A stretch of 64,000 nucleotides of DNA from Aquificota bacterium (GCA_030549905.1 JAUQQK010000005.1:1-64000), one strand, 5' to 3'. Counted from the stretch's first letter, positions 26,272 through 34,944 are shown. Translations and numbers: made by a program. Notes: a model not told the origin generated them from the letters alone.

Positions 26272-27038
26272 GTCTTCTTTTCAATACAGGCAAGGTTGTT
26301 TTGTGTTAAAAGTTTTACTAAATTTTCCGCTCTTTCCCTTGCCAGCCTTTCGTTTATATGACTTTTACCTGTGGCATCCGCAAAGCCCTTTACTTTTATC
26401 ATATAGTTATCACCGTATGGAAGCAGATGTACATACATTGCCAGCCTTTCAAAGGCTTTTTCTTCTATGCGGGTTTCTCCTGCCTTAAAGTAAAAGACAT
26501 ATTTGTTTACAACCCACTCCCTTTTCCTTTCTATTTTTACAACAGGAGATAAGAGCTTTGGAGAATACACCACCCCCGAGCTGACCTTATACTCAAGTAC
26601 CACCTCCTCGTTTGGACCAAGTTTCGGAAGCCCTATATAAACTGTATTCCTTTCCATATTATATGGAGCTGACAGGTAGTCTTCCACTATTAACGAGCTT
26701 CTGGATATTATGCGTTTGACCTTTACAAAGCTATCAAAGGAACGTTCAATCTTTTGAGCTATTATTATATCTTTTATGATAGTGCCTGATTTGTTCTTCA
26801 GCTTCACACTTACATAACCCTCTGGGCTTGCGTAGCTTTCAAAATAAACCCTCTCATCTGGCAAAACCACCTGCTCCTTTTCCACCTTAATAAACTCTAC
26901 CTCCACCTTTCTATATTCTTTACCCTTTTTAGATACTACCATGTGTTCCCAGCTGACTCGGGGTAGGCTTGTAGGGCAGGCGTATAGGGAGCTGGACAGT
27001 AATATAGCTGAGATTAAAGAACTGCCGAATATACGCAT
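26229..27038 (-). CDS. OmpA-like domain lipoprotein
   Basis: The start is set at the ATG at 27038, with GGGGAGGTGT directly before it. The product is 269 residues. The signal peptide ends SLYAC (Cys21), a plausible lipoprotein site although Tyr at -2 is unusual. The middle is beta-rich and unassigned. The C-terminal ~75 residues resemble an OmpA/MotB peptidoglycan-binding domain ([35 protein letters not shown]). It probably tethers the outer membrane to peptidoglycan. It overlaps the hisF end by 43 bases and is preceded by the por-type operon terminator. Confidence 0.72.
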   Translation of the reverse strand: MRIFGSSLISAILLSSSLYACPTSLPRVSWEHMVVSKKGKEYRKVEVEFIKVEKEQVVLPDERVYFESYASPEGYVSVKLKNKSGTIIKDIIIAQKIERSFDSFVKVKRIISRSSLIVEDYLSAPYNMERNTVYIGLPKLGPNEEVVLEYKVSSGVVYSPKLLSPVVKIERKREWVVNKYVFYFKAGETRIEEKAFERLAMYVHLLPYGDNYMIKVKGFADATGKSHINERLARERAENLVKLLTQNNLACIEKKTYAGNLTGTDLEAR

Positions 27039-27085
27039 ACACCTCCCCATGCCTTAAATTATAAACCTACCCTTAAAATTATCAA

Positions 27086-27100
27086 GGGGGCAAAGCCCCC
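27086..27100 (-). terminator. GGGGGC-TTT-GCCCCC terminator after the por-type operon
   Basis: On the minus strand the hairpin follows the gamma-subunit stop by 5 bases. It is the same 15-mer as the hairpin after the porin gene at 14901. A weak T-rich stretch (TTGATAATTTT) follows. Confidence 0.65.
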
Positions 27101-27105
27101 GCCTT

Positions 27106-27819
27106 TTAAACTGCCACCTTCTTGGGGGGTGGTGGTAGGAAGGGCTCTAAACCCTGCTCCTGAGCCCACCTCTGAGCAAGCTCATAGGCTGCCTTTGCGG
27201 TGTTAAGGTTCTTCTCTATCAGCTCTAACTTCTTCTTAAACTTCCTTTCCAGTGCAGAGTCCAGAGAGGCTGTTCCACCAGAAGCCACAAATTTCTTAAG
27301 GAACCTTGACTTTATACCCTCTTCTATAGCCTCCACACTCACCACACCTATTGCACCAAAAAGTGCACCTATCATAGCCATGTTGGTGGAAAGCTCAGTG
27401 CCGGCTATGTCTATGGCGAACTTGGTGGCTGGGAAGTTAAGCACCTTAACCTCAAGGGATTCAAGAAATTCCTTATCCTCTTCAGTGAGCAGGTCCTCTT
27501 CCGTGTTTATGATAATAAGACCCCTCCTTTTGATGCCCGAGTAAAAGGGCATGGTGTAGGATTTGCCCATGGTTATCACCTGAGGGTGGAAGACCATAAT
27601 TACATCAGGGTAGACCACCTCTCCCCTATCGTATATGGGAGTCATGCCTATGCGGGCATAGCTCTCTGCTGGTGCCATTCTTTTCTCTGCACCGAAGAAG
27701 GGGTTTGAAACTGCATAGTAGCCCTCGTAGTCCGCAGCGGTGGCTATTATGTGGGCGGCGGTGACCGCACCCTGACCGCCCAGTGCTGGCATCCTTATGT
27801 TAACCCTGCTTCTCTTCAT
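27106..27819 (-). CDS. porG: 2-oxoacid:ferredoxin oxidoreductase gamma subunit
   Basis: This is the gamma subunit of the thiamine-dependent complex that interconverts 2-oxoacids and acyl-CoA with ferredoxin. The 237-residue protein has MPALGGQGAVTAAHI near the N-terminus (the GGQG loop of gamma subunits). It also carries STNMAMIGALFGA. The C-terminus ends in a proline run (LPPPPKK) not usual for the family. It is last in the operon, with an ATGA overlap with the beta gene. Pyruvate is the likely substrate from the five-subunit arrangement, but 2-oxoglutarate cannot be excluded. Confidence 0.88.
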   Translation of the reverse strand: MKRSRVNIRMPALGGQGAVTAAHIIATAADYEGYYAVSNPFFGAEKRMAPAESYARIGMTPIYDRGEVVYPDVIMVFHPQVITMGKSYTMPFYSGIKRRGLIIINTEEDLLTEEDKEFLESLEVKVLNFPATKFAIDIAGTELSTNMAMIGALFGAIGVVSVEAIEEGIKSRFLKKFVASGGTASLDSALERKFKKKLELIEKNLNTAKAAYELAQRWAQEQGLEPFLPPPPKKVAV

Positions 27820-28676
27820 AGCAGACCCTCCTCTTTCTTCCTGTTTATCACCTCTTCCGCCTGAGGCGTCATGTATTCAAAGAAGGCAAACCTTTCCTTG
27901 TCCCTTTGCCTCATCTCATCAAGACCATCGTCCGAGTTAAGACCTATCTCTAATATGCAAGGCGTATACAGATGCACGTAGGTGGGTCCCACTTCCCTTG
28001 CCACATATATAGCCTTCTTTATAACCGTTTCCACTCTCTTGGGGGAAGATACGGTGAGCCTTGCCACATAGTGGCATCCAGAGTCTATAGCTATCTGCCA
28101 GAAGGGCACCTTATCCCACTGCTTACCCTTTGGAGCCATCTTAAAGACATGTCCTTTGACGGTAAGACCGCTTTCCTGACCGCCTGTGTTTGCATAAACC
28201 TCATTGTCAAAGCAAATGGTGGTTATCTTCTCCTGTCTGAAGAAGGACTGAAGCGTGCAGTCAAGACCTATATCCACTGTGGCACCGTCTCCTGCAAGCA
28301 CTACCACGTCCTTTACCTTATCAGGGAACCTCCACTCAAGCACCCTCTTTATACCGGAAGCAACCGCATTCTGGTTTCCAAATAGAGAGTGCACCGTGTG
28401 AAGGGCTATGTGCGGGAAGACCAGGGAAGTGCAGCCGGTAGAATTGACTATTATTGTATCCTCTGGATTGGGCAGGGAGGCAAGTATGTATCTGAGAGCC
28501 ATGGACTCAGGACATCCCGCACACAGAGAATGCTCTTCGATAAGCTCCTTTGAATAGGGCAGGTCCATCACACCCCTTTTGGGGTTGCCCCAGGTGGCTT
28601 TAAACTGGAGGTCCCTGATTTCCTGGGGCATAACGTCCAGAAGCTCTTCGTTTATCTCATAAATCTTAAAGGACAT
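27816..28676 (-). CDS. porB: 2-oxoacid:ferredoxin oxidoreductase beta subunit (TPP-binding)
   Basis: The 286-residue beta subunit holds thiamine diphosphate and a 4Fe-4S cluster. Cluster cysteines are visible in LCAGCPE and NSTGCTS. The TPP/Mg motif runs from AGDGATVDIG to FDNEVYANTGGQ. In the reverse TCA cycle this complex carboxylates acetyl-CoA to pyruvate with reduced ferredoxin. The start overlaps the alpha-subunit 3' end by 11 bases, and GGAGG in the alpha gene supplies the ribosome-binding site. Confidence 0.92.
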   Translation of the reverse strand: MSFKIYEINEELLDVMPQEIRDLQFKATWGNPKRGVMDLPYSKELIEEHSLCAGCPESMALRYILASLPNPEDTIIVNSTGCTSLVFPHIALHTVHSLFGNQNAVASGIKRVLEWRFPDKVKDVVVLAGDGATVDIGLDCTLQSFFRQEKITTICFDNEVYANTGGQESGLTVKGHVFKMAPKGKQWDKVPFWQIAIDSGCHYVARLTVSSPKRVETVIKKAIYVAREVGPTYVHLYTPCILEIGLNSDDGLDEMRQRDKERFAFFEYMTPQAEEVINRKKEEGLL

Positions 28677-29874
28677 GTTTTACCTCCTTTCCTGTTAGTT
28701 TAAGGACCTCTTTAACTATAACCTCCGCAGGCATGGTCATACCACCAGCCACCCTTGGACCACCTATAACTTCCGCATCTGAAACACCATACAGGTATCT
28801 TCTCACCTCCCTTTCAAGCCAGCCCACCACGTTAAACTCGGGCACGAAGATGTATCTGGCACCCTTGACGGCCTGACGTAGCTCTTCAATGGGGAAGGGT
28901 CTTATGGTTTTGAGCTTTACCACTCTTGCCTTTATGCCCTCTTCCTCTTCAAGAAGTCTAACCGCTTCTTTTGCCTGAGCGGCGGCGGTTCCGCAGGCTA
29001 CAAAGACAAGCTCTGCGGTAGGGTCTCCAAACTCTTCTATAAGACCCCTGAGGTAGTGCTTGGCATAAGGCCTTGACCTTTCAATGGCAGAACGTACCTC
29101 CCACTGCCAGCTGGCGTGGGTTGCGTAGGATATGTAGTTGGACTTCATCACGAAGGGGTCTCTAAGAAACCTTCCGGGTGGCACCTCAGCATCTATTACG
29201 GGCATGGGTGCTCTGTAGGGGTTGTAGGGGGGTAGAGCTATGTCGTCCGGTGGAAGCATTATGGCTTCCCTCGTGTGGGATACAAAGAAGCCGTCCACAA
29301 CCGTTATCACCGGCACATGCACATCGGGCTGTTCAGCCACCACAAAGCCCGCAAGTATCATGTCAAAGAGGTCCTGAGCGTTTTCCGCATACCATATCAT
29401 GCAACCTGTATCAAGCAAGAAGCCCACTTCTAAGTTGTCAGGTTGTATAGAAAGAGGAGAATTTACACCCCTTGCCATAAGCACCAGCTGGACGGGTATC
29501 CTCGTGCCAGCCCACATGGGAAAGTTTTCAAAGGCTCTTAGGGTTCCCGGTCCTGAAGTGGTGGTTATGGTTCTTGCACCTGCCAAAGCACAACCTGCTA
29601 TTTCTGACATAACACCAAACTCGGATTCACCTCTGAAATATACACCCACATAGCCTTCTACCCACAGCTCGCCTATCAGGTGCGCCGCTTCTGACTGGGG
29701 AGTTATGGGGTAGGACACAGAGGCGTCCACAGAAGCCCTTTTGACCGCCTCTTTTACCGCCTCAGAGCCTGTCATGAAGTGCTTTGTCCTTGGGGCTTCA
29801 AAAAGAAGATAATCGGGGGAGACAACTCTCTGCCCCGCCCTGTTGTATATTACGGTATCGGTAGCAGTCTGCAT
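28666..29874 (-). CDS. porA: 2-oxoacid:ferredoxin oxidoreductase alpha subunit
   Basis: This 402-residue alpha subunit has the pyrimidine-binding domain. It carries FMTGSEAVKEAVKRA, SYPITPQSEAAHLIGE, RGESEFGVMSEIAGCALAG and TTTSGPGTLRAFEN, all typical of POR alpha chains. A C-terminal transketolase-like domain carries FVACGTAAAQAKEAV and RPFPIEEL. AAAGGAGG stands before the ATG. It follows one of two Uma2 genes that interrupt the operon, with a 67-base gap that shows no promoter. Confidence 0.92.
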   Translation of the reverse strand: MQTATDTVIYNRAGQRVVSPDYLLFEAPRTKHFMTGSEAVKEAVKRASVDASVSYPITPQSEAAHLIGELWVEGYVGVYFRGESEFGVMSEIAGCALAGARTITTTSGPGTLRAFENFPMWAGTRIPVQLVLMARGVNSPLSIQPDNLEVGFLLDTGCMIWYAENAQDLFDMILAGFVVAEQPDVHVPVITVVDGFFVSHTREAIMLPPDDIALPPYNPYRAPMPVIDAEVPPGRFLRDPFVMKSNYISYATHASWQWEVRSAIERSRPYAKHYLRGLIEEFGDPTAELVFVACGTAAAQAKEAVRLLEEEEGIKARVVKLKTIRPFPIEELRQAVKGARYIFVPEFNVVGWLEREVRRYLYGVSDAEVIGGPRVAGGMTMPAEVIVKEVLKLTGKEVKHVL

Positions 29875-29941
29875 AGCCTACCTCCTTTAAAAGATTTAGC
29901 TTTAAATGTATTAAAAAGCATGGTGGATTGAATGATAAAAA

Positions 29942-30487
29942 TCATGCAAATACCTCCTCAAGCTCCACACAGAAGCCTTCCAGAAGCTTAGAACATACTT
30001 TGCCCTTTTCATAGGCATGAGAGAAGACCTCATACTCCTGACCCTTGAGAACTAAAACCTCTATCACCCTTTCTTCTGGAAGGACAAGCCAGAACTCTTT
30101 AACACCATACCTGGCATAAAGCTTTCTTTTATCTTCTACATCTCTTTTGAAGGTGGAAGGGGACACTATTTCCACCACAAGGTCTGGCGCGCCAAATATG
30201 CCCTTCTCTTCTACTATATGCAGGTTCTCTTTTAAAACCACCACAAGGTCTGGCTGAAGGACGGTATGCTCGCTCAAAACCACATAAAAGGGAGCAAGAT
30301 ATAGCTTACCCTTATCCTCCTTCCTTAGAAAAGAGGCAAATTTTATGGCGAGTTCTAAGCATGCTTCCTGATGCTTTTTACCCGGTGCTGGCATTTCTAC
30401 AAGCTCACCCTCTAAAACCTCATACCTTCTGTCATCTTCCAGCTTAAGATAGTCCTCGTAAGTCCAGGGCTTTTCTGCGGTTTTCAT
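29942..30487 (-). CDS. Uma2-family (DUF820) PD-(D/E)XK nuclease-fold protein, copy 2
   Basis: This 181-residue Uma2 protein has TYEDYLKLEDDRRYEVLEG, then LQPDLVVV, GAPDLVVEIVSPST and KRKLYARYGVKEFWLV. These are the Asp, Glu-x-x and Lys elements of the restriction-endonuclease fold. Family members are abundant in cyanobacteria and thermophiles and their role is unknown. It begins with an ATGA overlap with the 189-residue por gene. 176 bases (29976-30151) are identical to the paralogue at 31110-31285, while the middle of the two proteins differs strongly. Confidence 0.85.
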   Translation of the reverse strand: MKTAEKPWTYEDYLKLEDDRRYEVLEGELVEMPAPGKKHQEACLELAIKFASFLRKEDKGKLYLAPFYVVLSEHTVLQPDLVVVLKENLHIVEEKGIFGAPDLVVEIVSPSTFKRDVEDKRKLYARYGVKEFWLVLPEERVIEVLVLKGQEYEVFSHAYEKGKVCSKLLEGFCVELEEVFA

Positions 30488-31053
30488 TTCCCGAGTTCCT
30501 TCTTCACCTCTTCCGCTATTTTTATGAACTTTTCCATTTCTTCCACATGCTGGTCTCTCAAGGTTATCATGGCATCTTCATGCCCTGCCATACCGCACAT
30601 GGCTATGGTAAAACAGTCCGTTTCAGCCCTTATAATCTTGAGAGCCACGTTGGCATAGTGGCAATGCACGCCTACAAAGATACAAGCCTTTATCTTGTTA
30701 TGCCATATGGTAAGGTTTGGGTGGTTTGGGTTTATCTCCACCGCAGGGTTTATTTTTGGATACTTGGGCCTGTAGTCATACATGGGTATTATCTTTGCAC
30801 CGAGAACCTCAGCCATCTTCTTGACAAGCCTTGCCTTTTCTTTGGCTTCCTCGTTCCACGCATACAGCACCTGAGGTCCCGGGAATATGGTGGGGTTTGG
30901 GCGTGTTAGCATGGCTTTAGCAGCTTCGCGCATAGCCACTTCTTCATCTACTATTTCATTAAACATGAGGGCTTTACCCGGCGGTGGGTTTAAAATGCCT
31001 TCATAAACCGCCACAGGGTAAGGTGAAAACCCGCTTGGTCCAAGTGTTGCCAT
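30484..31053 (-). CDS. Accessory subunit of the 2-oxoacid:ferredoxin oxidoreductase
   Basis: This 189-residue protein is similar to the fifth subunit found in the Hydrogenobacter five-subunit pyruvate oxidoreductase and to proteins annotated as CO dehydrogenase beta-subunit-like. It contains PHLTIWH-type NHPNLTIWHNKIKACIFVG, HCHYANVALKIIRAETDC and MCGMAGHEDAMITL. Several Cys/His are present but no classic ferredoxin motif. It sits between the two Uma2 genes, has GAAGGAGGTAAAG before its ATG, and belongs to the operon by position and direction. The D or E letter is not assigned because naming differs between organisms. Confidence 0.78.
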   Translation of the reverse strand: MATLGPSGFSPYPVAVYEGILNPPPGKALMFNEIVDEEVAMREAAKAMLTRPNPTIFPGPQVLYAWNEEAKEKARLVKKMAEVLGAKIIPMYDYRPKYPKINPAVEINPNHPNLTIWHNKIKACIFVGVHCHYANVALKIIRAETDCFTIAMCGMAGHEDAMITLRDQHVEEMEKFIKIAEEVKKELGK

Positions 31054-31075
31054 ACTTTACCTCCTTCTTAAAGTT

Positions 31076-31621
31076 TTATAAAAAGACCTCCTCAAGCGCC
31101 ACACAGAATCCTTCCAGAAGCTTAGAACATACTTTGCCCTTTTCATAGGCATGAGAGAAGACCTCATACTCCTGACCCTTGAGAACTAAAACCTCTATCA
31201 CCCTTTCTTCTGGAAGGACAAGCCAGAACTCTTTAACACCATACCTGGCATAAAGCTTTCTTTTATCTTCTACATCTCTTTTGAATGTGGAAGGGGATAC
31301 TATCTCCACCACAAGGTCTGGTGCTCCAAAAACAGCCCTCTCCTGAAGAATATCCTCTCTTTCTTTAGATACAAATATTATGTCTGGCTGAACCACCAGC
31401 CTTTCAGAAAGCACCACATCTACAGGTGCGTGAAATATACTGCCTGTCTGTCTTTCCTGCAAGTAGATAAGTAGCCTGTGAAGAAGCTTTACTGAAACCT
31501 TCTGATGCTTCAGGCTTGGTGCTGGCATTTCTACAAGCTCACCCTCTAAAACCTCATACCTTCTGTCATCTTCCAGCCTGAGGTAATCCTCATAAGTCCA
31601 GAGCTTTTCTTTTGTGGTCAT
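31076..31621 (-). CDS. Uma2-family (DUF820) PD-(D/E)XK nuclease-fold protein, copy 1
   Basis: This 181-residue paralogue of the gene at 29942 has the same N-terminal (WTYEDYL, EDDRRYEVLEGELVEMPAP) and C-terminal halves. The middle is different (KHQKVSVKLLHRLLIYLQE; VQPDIIFVSKERED). The nuclease-fold motifs are GAPDLVVEIVSPST and YARYGVKEFWLV. It starts 3 bases after the ferredoxin-like subunit stop and ends 22 bases before the 189-residue subunit, so the two Uma2 genes alternate with por genes. Confidence 0.85.
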   Translation of the reverse strand: MTTKEKLWTYEDYLRLEDDRRYEVLEGELVEMPAPSLKHQKVSVKLLHRLLIYLQERQTGSIFHAPVDVVLSERLVVQPDIIFVSKEREDILQERAVFGAPDLVVEIVSPSTFKRDVEDKRKLYARYGVKEFWLVLPEERVIEVLVLKGQEYEVFSHAYEKGKVCSKLLEGFCVALEEVFL

Positions 31622-31624
31622 GGC

Positions 31625-31855
31625 TTACTTTTCCGCATGTACCTCTGGCATTATCATGTGAATGGCGTTTCTTTTTAACAGGTTCACGCACACATAGACG
31701 CATAAGGCACAGCCCTTGCACCTGTCCTGAACCACATAGGCATGATGCTCCTCATCTGTGTACATGAGGGTGTTGGGCTCTGGGCAGAACAGCGTACATT
31801 GCTTGCAATTATACTTACTGCATTCTTCGTTAATCACCTCCGCCACATAATACAT
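31625..31855 (-). CDS. Ferredoxin-like subunit of the 2-oxoacid oxidoreductase
   Basis: This small 76-residue iron-sulfur protein is first in the operon. One cluster motif is DRCKGCALCVYVCV, the CxxCxxCxxxC type. A second, looser group is SKYNCKQCTLFCPEPN. It would pass electrons between ferredoxin and the catalytic subunits. CTTAGGAGGCAAGGC precedes the ATG. The 91-base upstream region holds the divergent promoters to the S41 protease gene. Confidence 0.82.
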   Translation of the reverse strand: MYYVAEVINEECSKYNCKQCTLFCPEPNTLMYTDEEHHAYVVQDRCKGCALCVYVCVNLLKRNAIHMIMPEVHAEK

Positions 31856-31903
31856 GCCTTGCCTCCTAAGGAAAAGTAATGGGGTTTTTATAAGTTATTA
31901 CTC

Positions 31904-31931
31904 TTGAAGTTTTTGTCAATAGTAATATATT
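31904..31931 (+). promoter_or_regulatory. S41 protease promoter, overlapping the divergent por-type operon -35
   Basis: On the plus strand TTGAAG (31904-31909) and TATATT (31926-31931) are 16 bases apart. On the minus strand TTGACA (31914-31919) faces the por-type operon; its -10 is not clear (AT-rich sequence at 31880-31896). The two -35 elements lie within 16 bases, so the promoters probably compete. Confidence 0.5.
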
Positions 31932-31946
31932 CATTCAACAGGCTGT

Positions 31947-33059
31947 ATGGGTAGGGTACCCCTATTACTGCTGATACTGCTTATCTCTCTTGCAAAGGGG
32001 CAGGAGAACTGCAATGCGGAAGACAGATTAAACCGCCTCAGAGCTTTACTGGAAAGTTATTACCTGTGGTGGGACAGGATTAAGGATGCACAGTGGAAGG
32101 ATGAGAGGGAGCTTTTTGAATACCTGAGGAAACATGGAGACCGCTGGACTTCCATCACTAAGCGAGAGGAAGACAGGCTATGGTATTCAAGTTCTAAGCT
32201 TTTTGGGCTTGGAATCAGGTGGGATGATAAGGGTTATGTGGTAAAGGTTTTTTCAGGCTCTCCTGCTGAGAGGGCTGGTATAAGGGAGGGAGACTTAATT
32301 GTCGCTATAAATGATGTGTATGACAAAAGCAAATGGAGGAAGGCAATAGTGGATATACCTAAGGGAGGTACCATAAAGGTGGAGCTTATTAGGGGTGGGT
32401 TGTTTTTTGAGCTTGAGGTGGTAAAAGGAGAATTTACAGTACCTGTTATTGAGGAAGTTAAGACATTGACCCTGATGGGCAGGAAAGTAGGGTATGTAAA
32501 GCTTTCAAACCTTACTCAGCCAGCGGTTGGAGAGTTTAGAAAGGTTCTTGAAGGCATGCGGTCTGAAAAGGTGGACATACTTCTCCTTGACTTAAGGGAT
32601 AACGGCGGTGGGCTTATATCCGTTGCCAAAGCTCTGGTGGATATGCTGGTGGGCGGTCAGGGTGTTATGTTCTACTTAGAGGGGCGGGGCAGGAACATGG
32701 GCGTTTATTATTTTGAAGGCCAGGAAGGTTGGAAGAAGCCTATTTTGGTCCTCGTTAACAAAAATACTGCCTCCGCTGCTGAGCTTACAGCGGTGCTTTT
32801 GAAAAGGTATGCAGGGGCTCTTGTGATTGGTGAGAGAACTGTAGGTAAGTATGTGGGTAGCAATATATACCAGATTGATGATTGCGGAAATGTGTTGAGG
32901 CTTATAACCTTTGAGATGAAACTGCCCGATGGACAAAGGGTGGTTAGCGAAAAGGGCATAGAGCCAGACTGCCCCCTTAAGAGGGAAAACCCTGTAGAAG
33001 AAGCTCTTATGTGCTTTTCCTCTCGATGGACTGAAGAAGTTCCCGCAGGGCAGAAATGA
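31947..33059 (+). CDS. S41-family C-terminal processing peptidase with PDZ domain
   Basis: This periplasmic CtpA/Prc-like serine protease has 370 residues. A signal peptide (1-18, ending LAKG) precedes a helical N-terminus and a PDZ domain (about 90-155: GLGIRW, SPAERAGIREGDLIVAIND). The S41 domain follows, with DLRDNGGG, the nucleophile Ser276 in NKNTASAAEL and the general base Lys301 in GERTVGK, giving a Ser/Lys dyad. It cleaves envelope proteins or peptidoglycan hydrolases near the C-terminus. The 3' end overlaps the kinase gene on the other strand by 53 bases. Confidence 0.9.
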   Translation: MGRVPLLLLILLISLAKGQENCNAEDRLNRLRALLESYYLWWDRIKDAQWKDERELFEYLRKHGDRWTSITKREEDRLWYSSSKLFGLGIRWDDKGYVVKVFSGSPAERAGIREGDLIVAINDVYDKSKWRKAIVDIPKGGTIKVELIRGGLFFELEVVKGEFTVPVIEEVKTLTLMGRKVGYVKLSNLTQPAVGEFRKVLEGMRSEKVDILLLDLRDNGGGLISVAKALVDMLVGGQGVMFYLEGRGRNMGVYYFEGQEGWKKPILVLVNKNTASAAELTAVLLKRYAGALVIGERTVGKYVGSNIYQIDDCGNVLRLITFEMKLPDGQRVVSEKGIEPDCPLKRENPVEEALMCFSSRWTEEVPAGQK

Positions 33060-33534
33060 GCTCTTCCTTGCTTCTTTTCGTCTCTATCCTTATGGCTTCC
33101 TTTGGGGCTGCAAATCTTTCCTTCTGCCTCCTGTATATTTCTATGTCCGCATCGGAAATATCTACTCTCTCTTTCAGTCTTCTTATTACCTCCTCCTCAT
33201 CAGCCAAGGTAAGCAGGATAACTACCTCTGGAAAATTGGCTTTCAGCAAGTCCCTCTGCCACTCTTCTATAAAGGTGGCATCTAATACTACCTTTTTACC
33301 TTCCTTAACTGCCCTCTTTGCCCTGTTTATCATCTCTTCATAAACCCTTCTGGTGAAATCCTCCGAGTAAATACCCTTTCCATATGCTTCCTTTACTTTA
33401 ACTTCTGGCTTCAGGCCCGCAAGCTCTTTCCTTATTTCATCGCTCCTTATCCACTCAAAACCAAACTCCTCATGCAGGATACGGGCTATAAAGGATTTTC
33501 CTGAGCCAGAAGGACCCATAACCGCCACAATCAT
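33007..33534 (-). CDS. P-loop nucleotide/polynucleotide kinase-like ATPase
   Basis: This 175-residue AAA_33/zeta-like kinase has a P-loop GPSGSGKS (7-14), RSDEIRKEL (phosphate-acceptor binding), VVLDATFIEEWQR and an Arg-rich lid (RRLKERVDIS). Such proteins phosphorylate small metabolites, nucleosides or RNA ends; the substrate is not evident. It overlaps the upstream DsbC-like gene by 4 bases (ATGA) and the convergent S41 protease by 53, one of the longest overlaps in the window. Confidence 0.78.
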   Translation of the reverse strand: MIVAVMGPSGSGKSFIARILHEEFGFEWIRSDEIRKELAGLKPEVKVKEAYGKGIYSEDFTRRVYEEMINRAKRAVKEGKKVVLDATFIEEWQRDLLKANFPEVVILLTLADEEEVIRRLKERVDISDADIEIYRRQKERFAAPKEAIRIETKRSKEELISALRELLQSIERKST

Positions 33535-34031
33535 TCTATGCCAAGCTCCTTAAGGAGCATGGGGCTATAACCCTCAATGACTTTGTATTTACCTAAAATT
33601 ATGTTGTAAGGCGTTCCCTGCACGTTCAGCCTTTCCGCCACCTTAATGTGTTCATACACTAAAGGACAATCCTTCACAGCGGGCGGTTTTCCGTCAAACC
33701 TGCCCGAAAGTACCTCATCAAGGGCTTTTAGCCTGTCTTTAGAGCAGGCTATGTAGTAAGATTTGGCATAGCTTTCAGGAAAGTGTTTGAAGGGCAGTAG
33801 AAAGATGTATATCTTCACCTTGTCAAGGTGCGGTCTCAGGGCTTGCCATTCCTTCCTGCAGTGCCCGCAGTCAGGGTTTATGAAGCTGATAAGTTCCCTT
33901 TTTTTCCCTTTCCCCACCACTATAGCCTTATGGAGCGGAATCTCCTTTACCTGAGATCTGATAAACTCCGTGTAAAGGTCCTGAGCAAGGGTTAAGCCCA
34001 TTAGTATAAGCAGTGTTAGTAAGTAGCGCAT
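33531..34031 (-). CDS. Periplasmic DsbC/DsbA-like thiol:disulfide protein
   Basis: This 166-residue secreted thioredoxin-fold protein has a signal peptide (1-16, ending LTLA). The active site CGHC is at residues 55-58 after FINPD, and the cis-proline loop is VQGTPYN. Two further cysteines (IACSKDR, VKDCPLV) resemble the structural pair of DsbC/DsbG. It lacks the DsbC dimerisation domain, so it is closer to a single-domain DsbA/DsbC core. TATAAT, overlapping the ispH stop codon (34038-34043), lies 6 bases before the ATG. Confidence 0.82.
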   Translation of the reverse strand: MRYLLTLLILMGLTLAQDLYTEFIRSQVKEIPLHKAIVVGKGKKRELISFINPDCGHCRKEWQALRPHLDKVKIYIFLLPFKHFPESYAKSYYIACSKDRLKALDEVLSGRFDGKPPAVKDCPLVYEHIKVAERLNVQGTPYNIILGKYKVIEGYSPMLLKELGIE

Positions 34032-34038
34032 GGAGAAA

Positions 34039-34905
34039 TTATAACTCCTGTGTTAGCTCTCTTATCCTTTCCACCGCTTGCTGTATTATCCAGTCGGGTG
34101 TGGAGGCTCCTGCCGTAAGACCAACCCTTTTTGCACCTTCAAACCACTCCTTCTTAAGCTCTTCTGCCGTTTCCACATGGTAGCTCCTGGGGTTTAGGGA
34201 CCTGGCTATGTGGTATAGCCTCCTTGTATTTCCGCTGTTTTTGCCCCCCACCACTATCATCACATCCACCTTCGGTGCCAGCTCATACACATCCTCCTGA
34301 CGTTCGGAGGTGGCGTTGCATATGGTGTTTATCACCTTTACCTCCCTTGCCCACAGGGCTATTTCTCCCACCACTTCCTTAAAGAACTGCTCGTTTTGTG
34401 TGGTCTGAGCCACTATGCCCACCTTTTCTTTGCCGAGCACCTCCTTTAGGTCTTCCCTGCTTTCCACCACAATACCCCTGCCACCAGCCTCCTCAAGGTA
34501 TCCGAGCGTGCCTATTACCTCAGGGTGGTTCTTCTCTCCCACAAGCACCACAAAGTAGCCTTCTTCTGATAGCCTTACCACCGCCTCATGCACCGCCTTC
34601 ACAAAGGGGCATGTGGCATCCACTAACTTAACACCCATGGATAGAAGTTCCCTTTCCTTTTTTGGTGGTATGCCATGAGACCTCACGATAACCGTGCTTT
34701 TATCGTCAAGCTCCCCTTCCTTTTCAAGAAGGGCAAGACCCTTTCCTTCAAGCCTTCTGACCTCCTGAGGGTTGTGTATGAGAGGTCCCATGCTGAAGAC
34801 CTTCCTGCCCTGTAGAGTTTCCTTTACCGCCTCTTCCGCAAGGTTTATGGCCCTTTTTACACCAAAACAAAAGCCTGCGTGCGGTGCTATCACAATTTCC
34901 ACCAT
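34039..34905 (-). CDS. ispH: 4-hydroxy-3-methylbut-2-enyl diphosphate reductase
   Basis: IspH is the last enzyme of the MEP isoprenoid route. It reduces HMBPP to IPP and DMAPP with an iron-sulfur cluster. The three cluster cysteines are C13 (AGFCFGV), C99 (DATCPF) and C196 (NTICNATSERQ). The ligand-binding RSHG and the TTQN loop are present. The 288-residue length is normal. The start has TATGAT 6 bases upstream and no ribosome-binding site. Convergence or tight spacing on both sides leaves no room for other genes. Confidence 0.96.
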   Translation of the reverse strand: MVEIVIAPHAGFCFGVKRAINLAEEAVKETLQGRKVFSMGPLIHNPQEVRRLEGKGLALLEKEGELDDKSTVIVRSHGIPPKKERELLSMGVKLVDATCPFVKAVHEAVVRLSEEGYFVVLVGEKNHPEVIGTLGYLEEAGGRGIVVESREDLKEVLGKEKVGIVAQTTQNEQFFKEVVGEIALWAREVKVINTICNATSERQEDVYELAPKVDVMIVVGGKNSGNTRRLYHIARSLNPRSYHVETAEELKKEWFEGAKRVGLTAGASTPDWIIQQAVERIRELTQEL

Positions 34906-34944
34906 GCTAATATCATAAGCTCTAAAAACCCGTTAAACCCTGAG

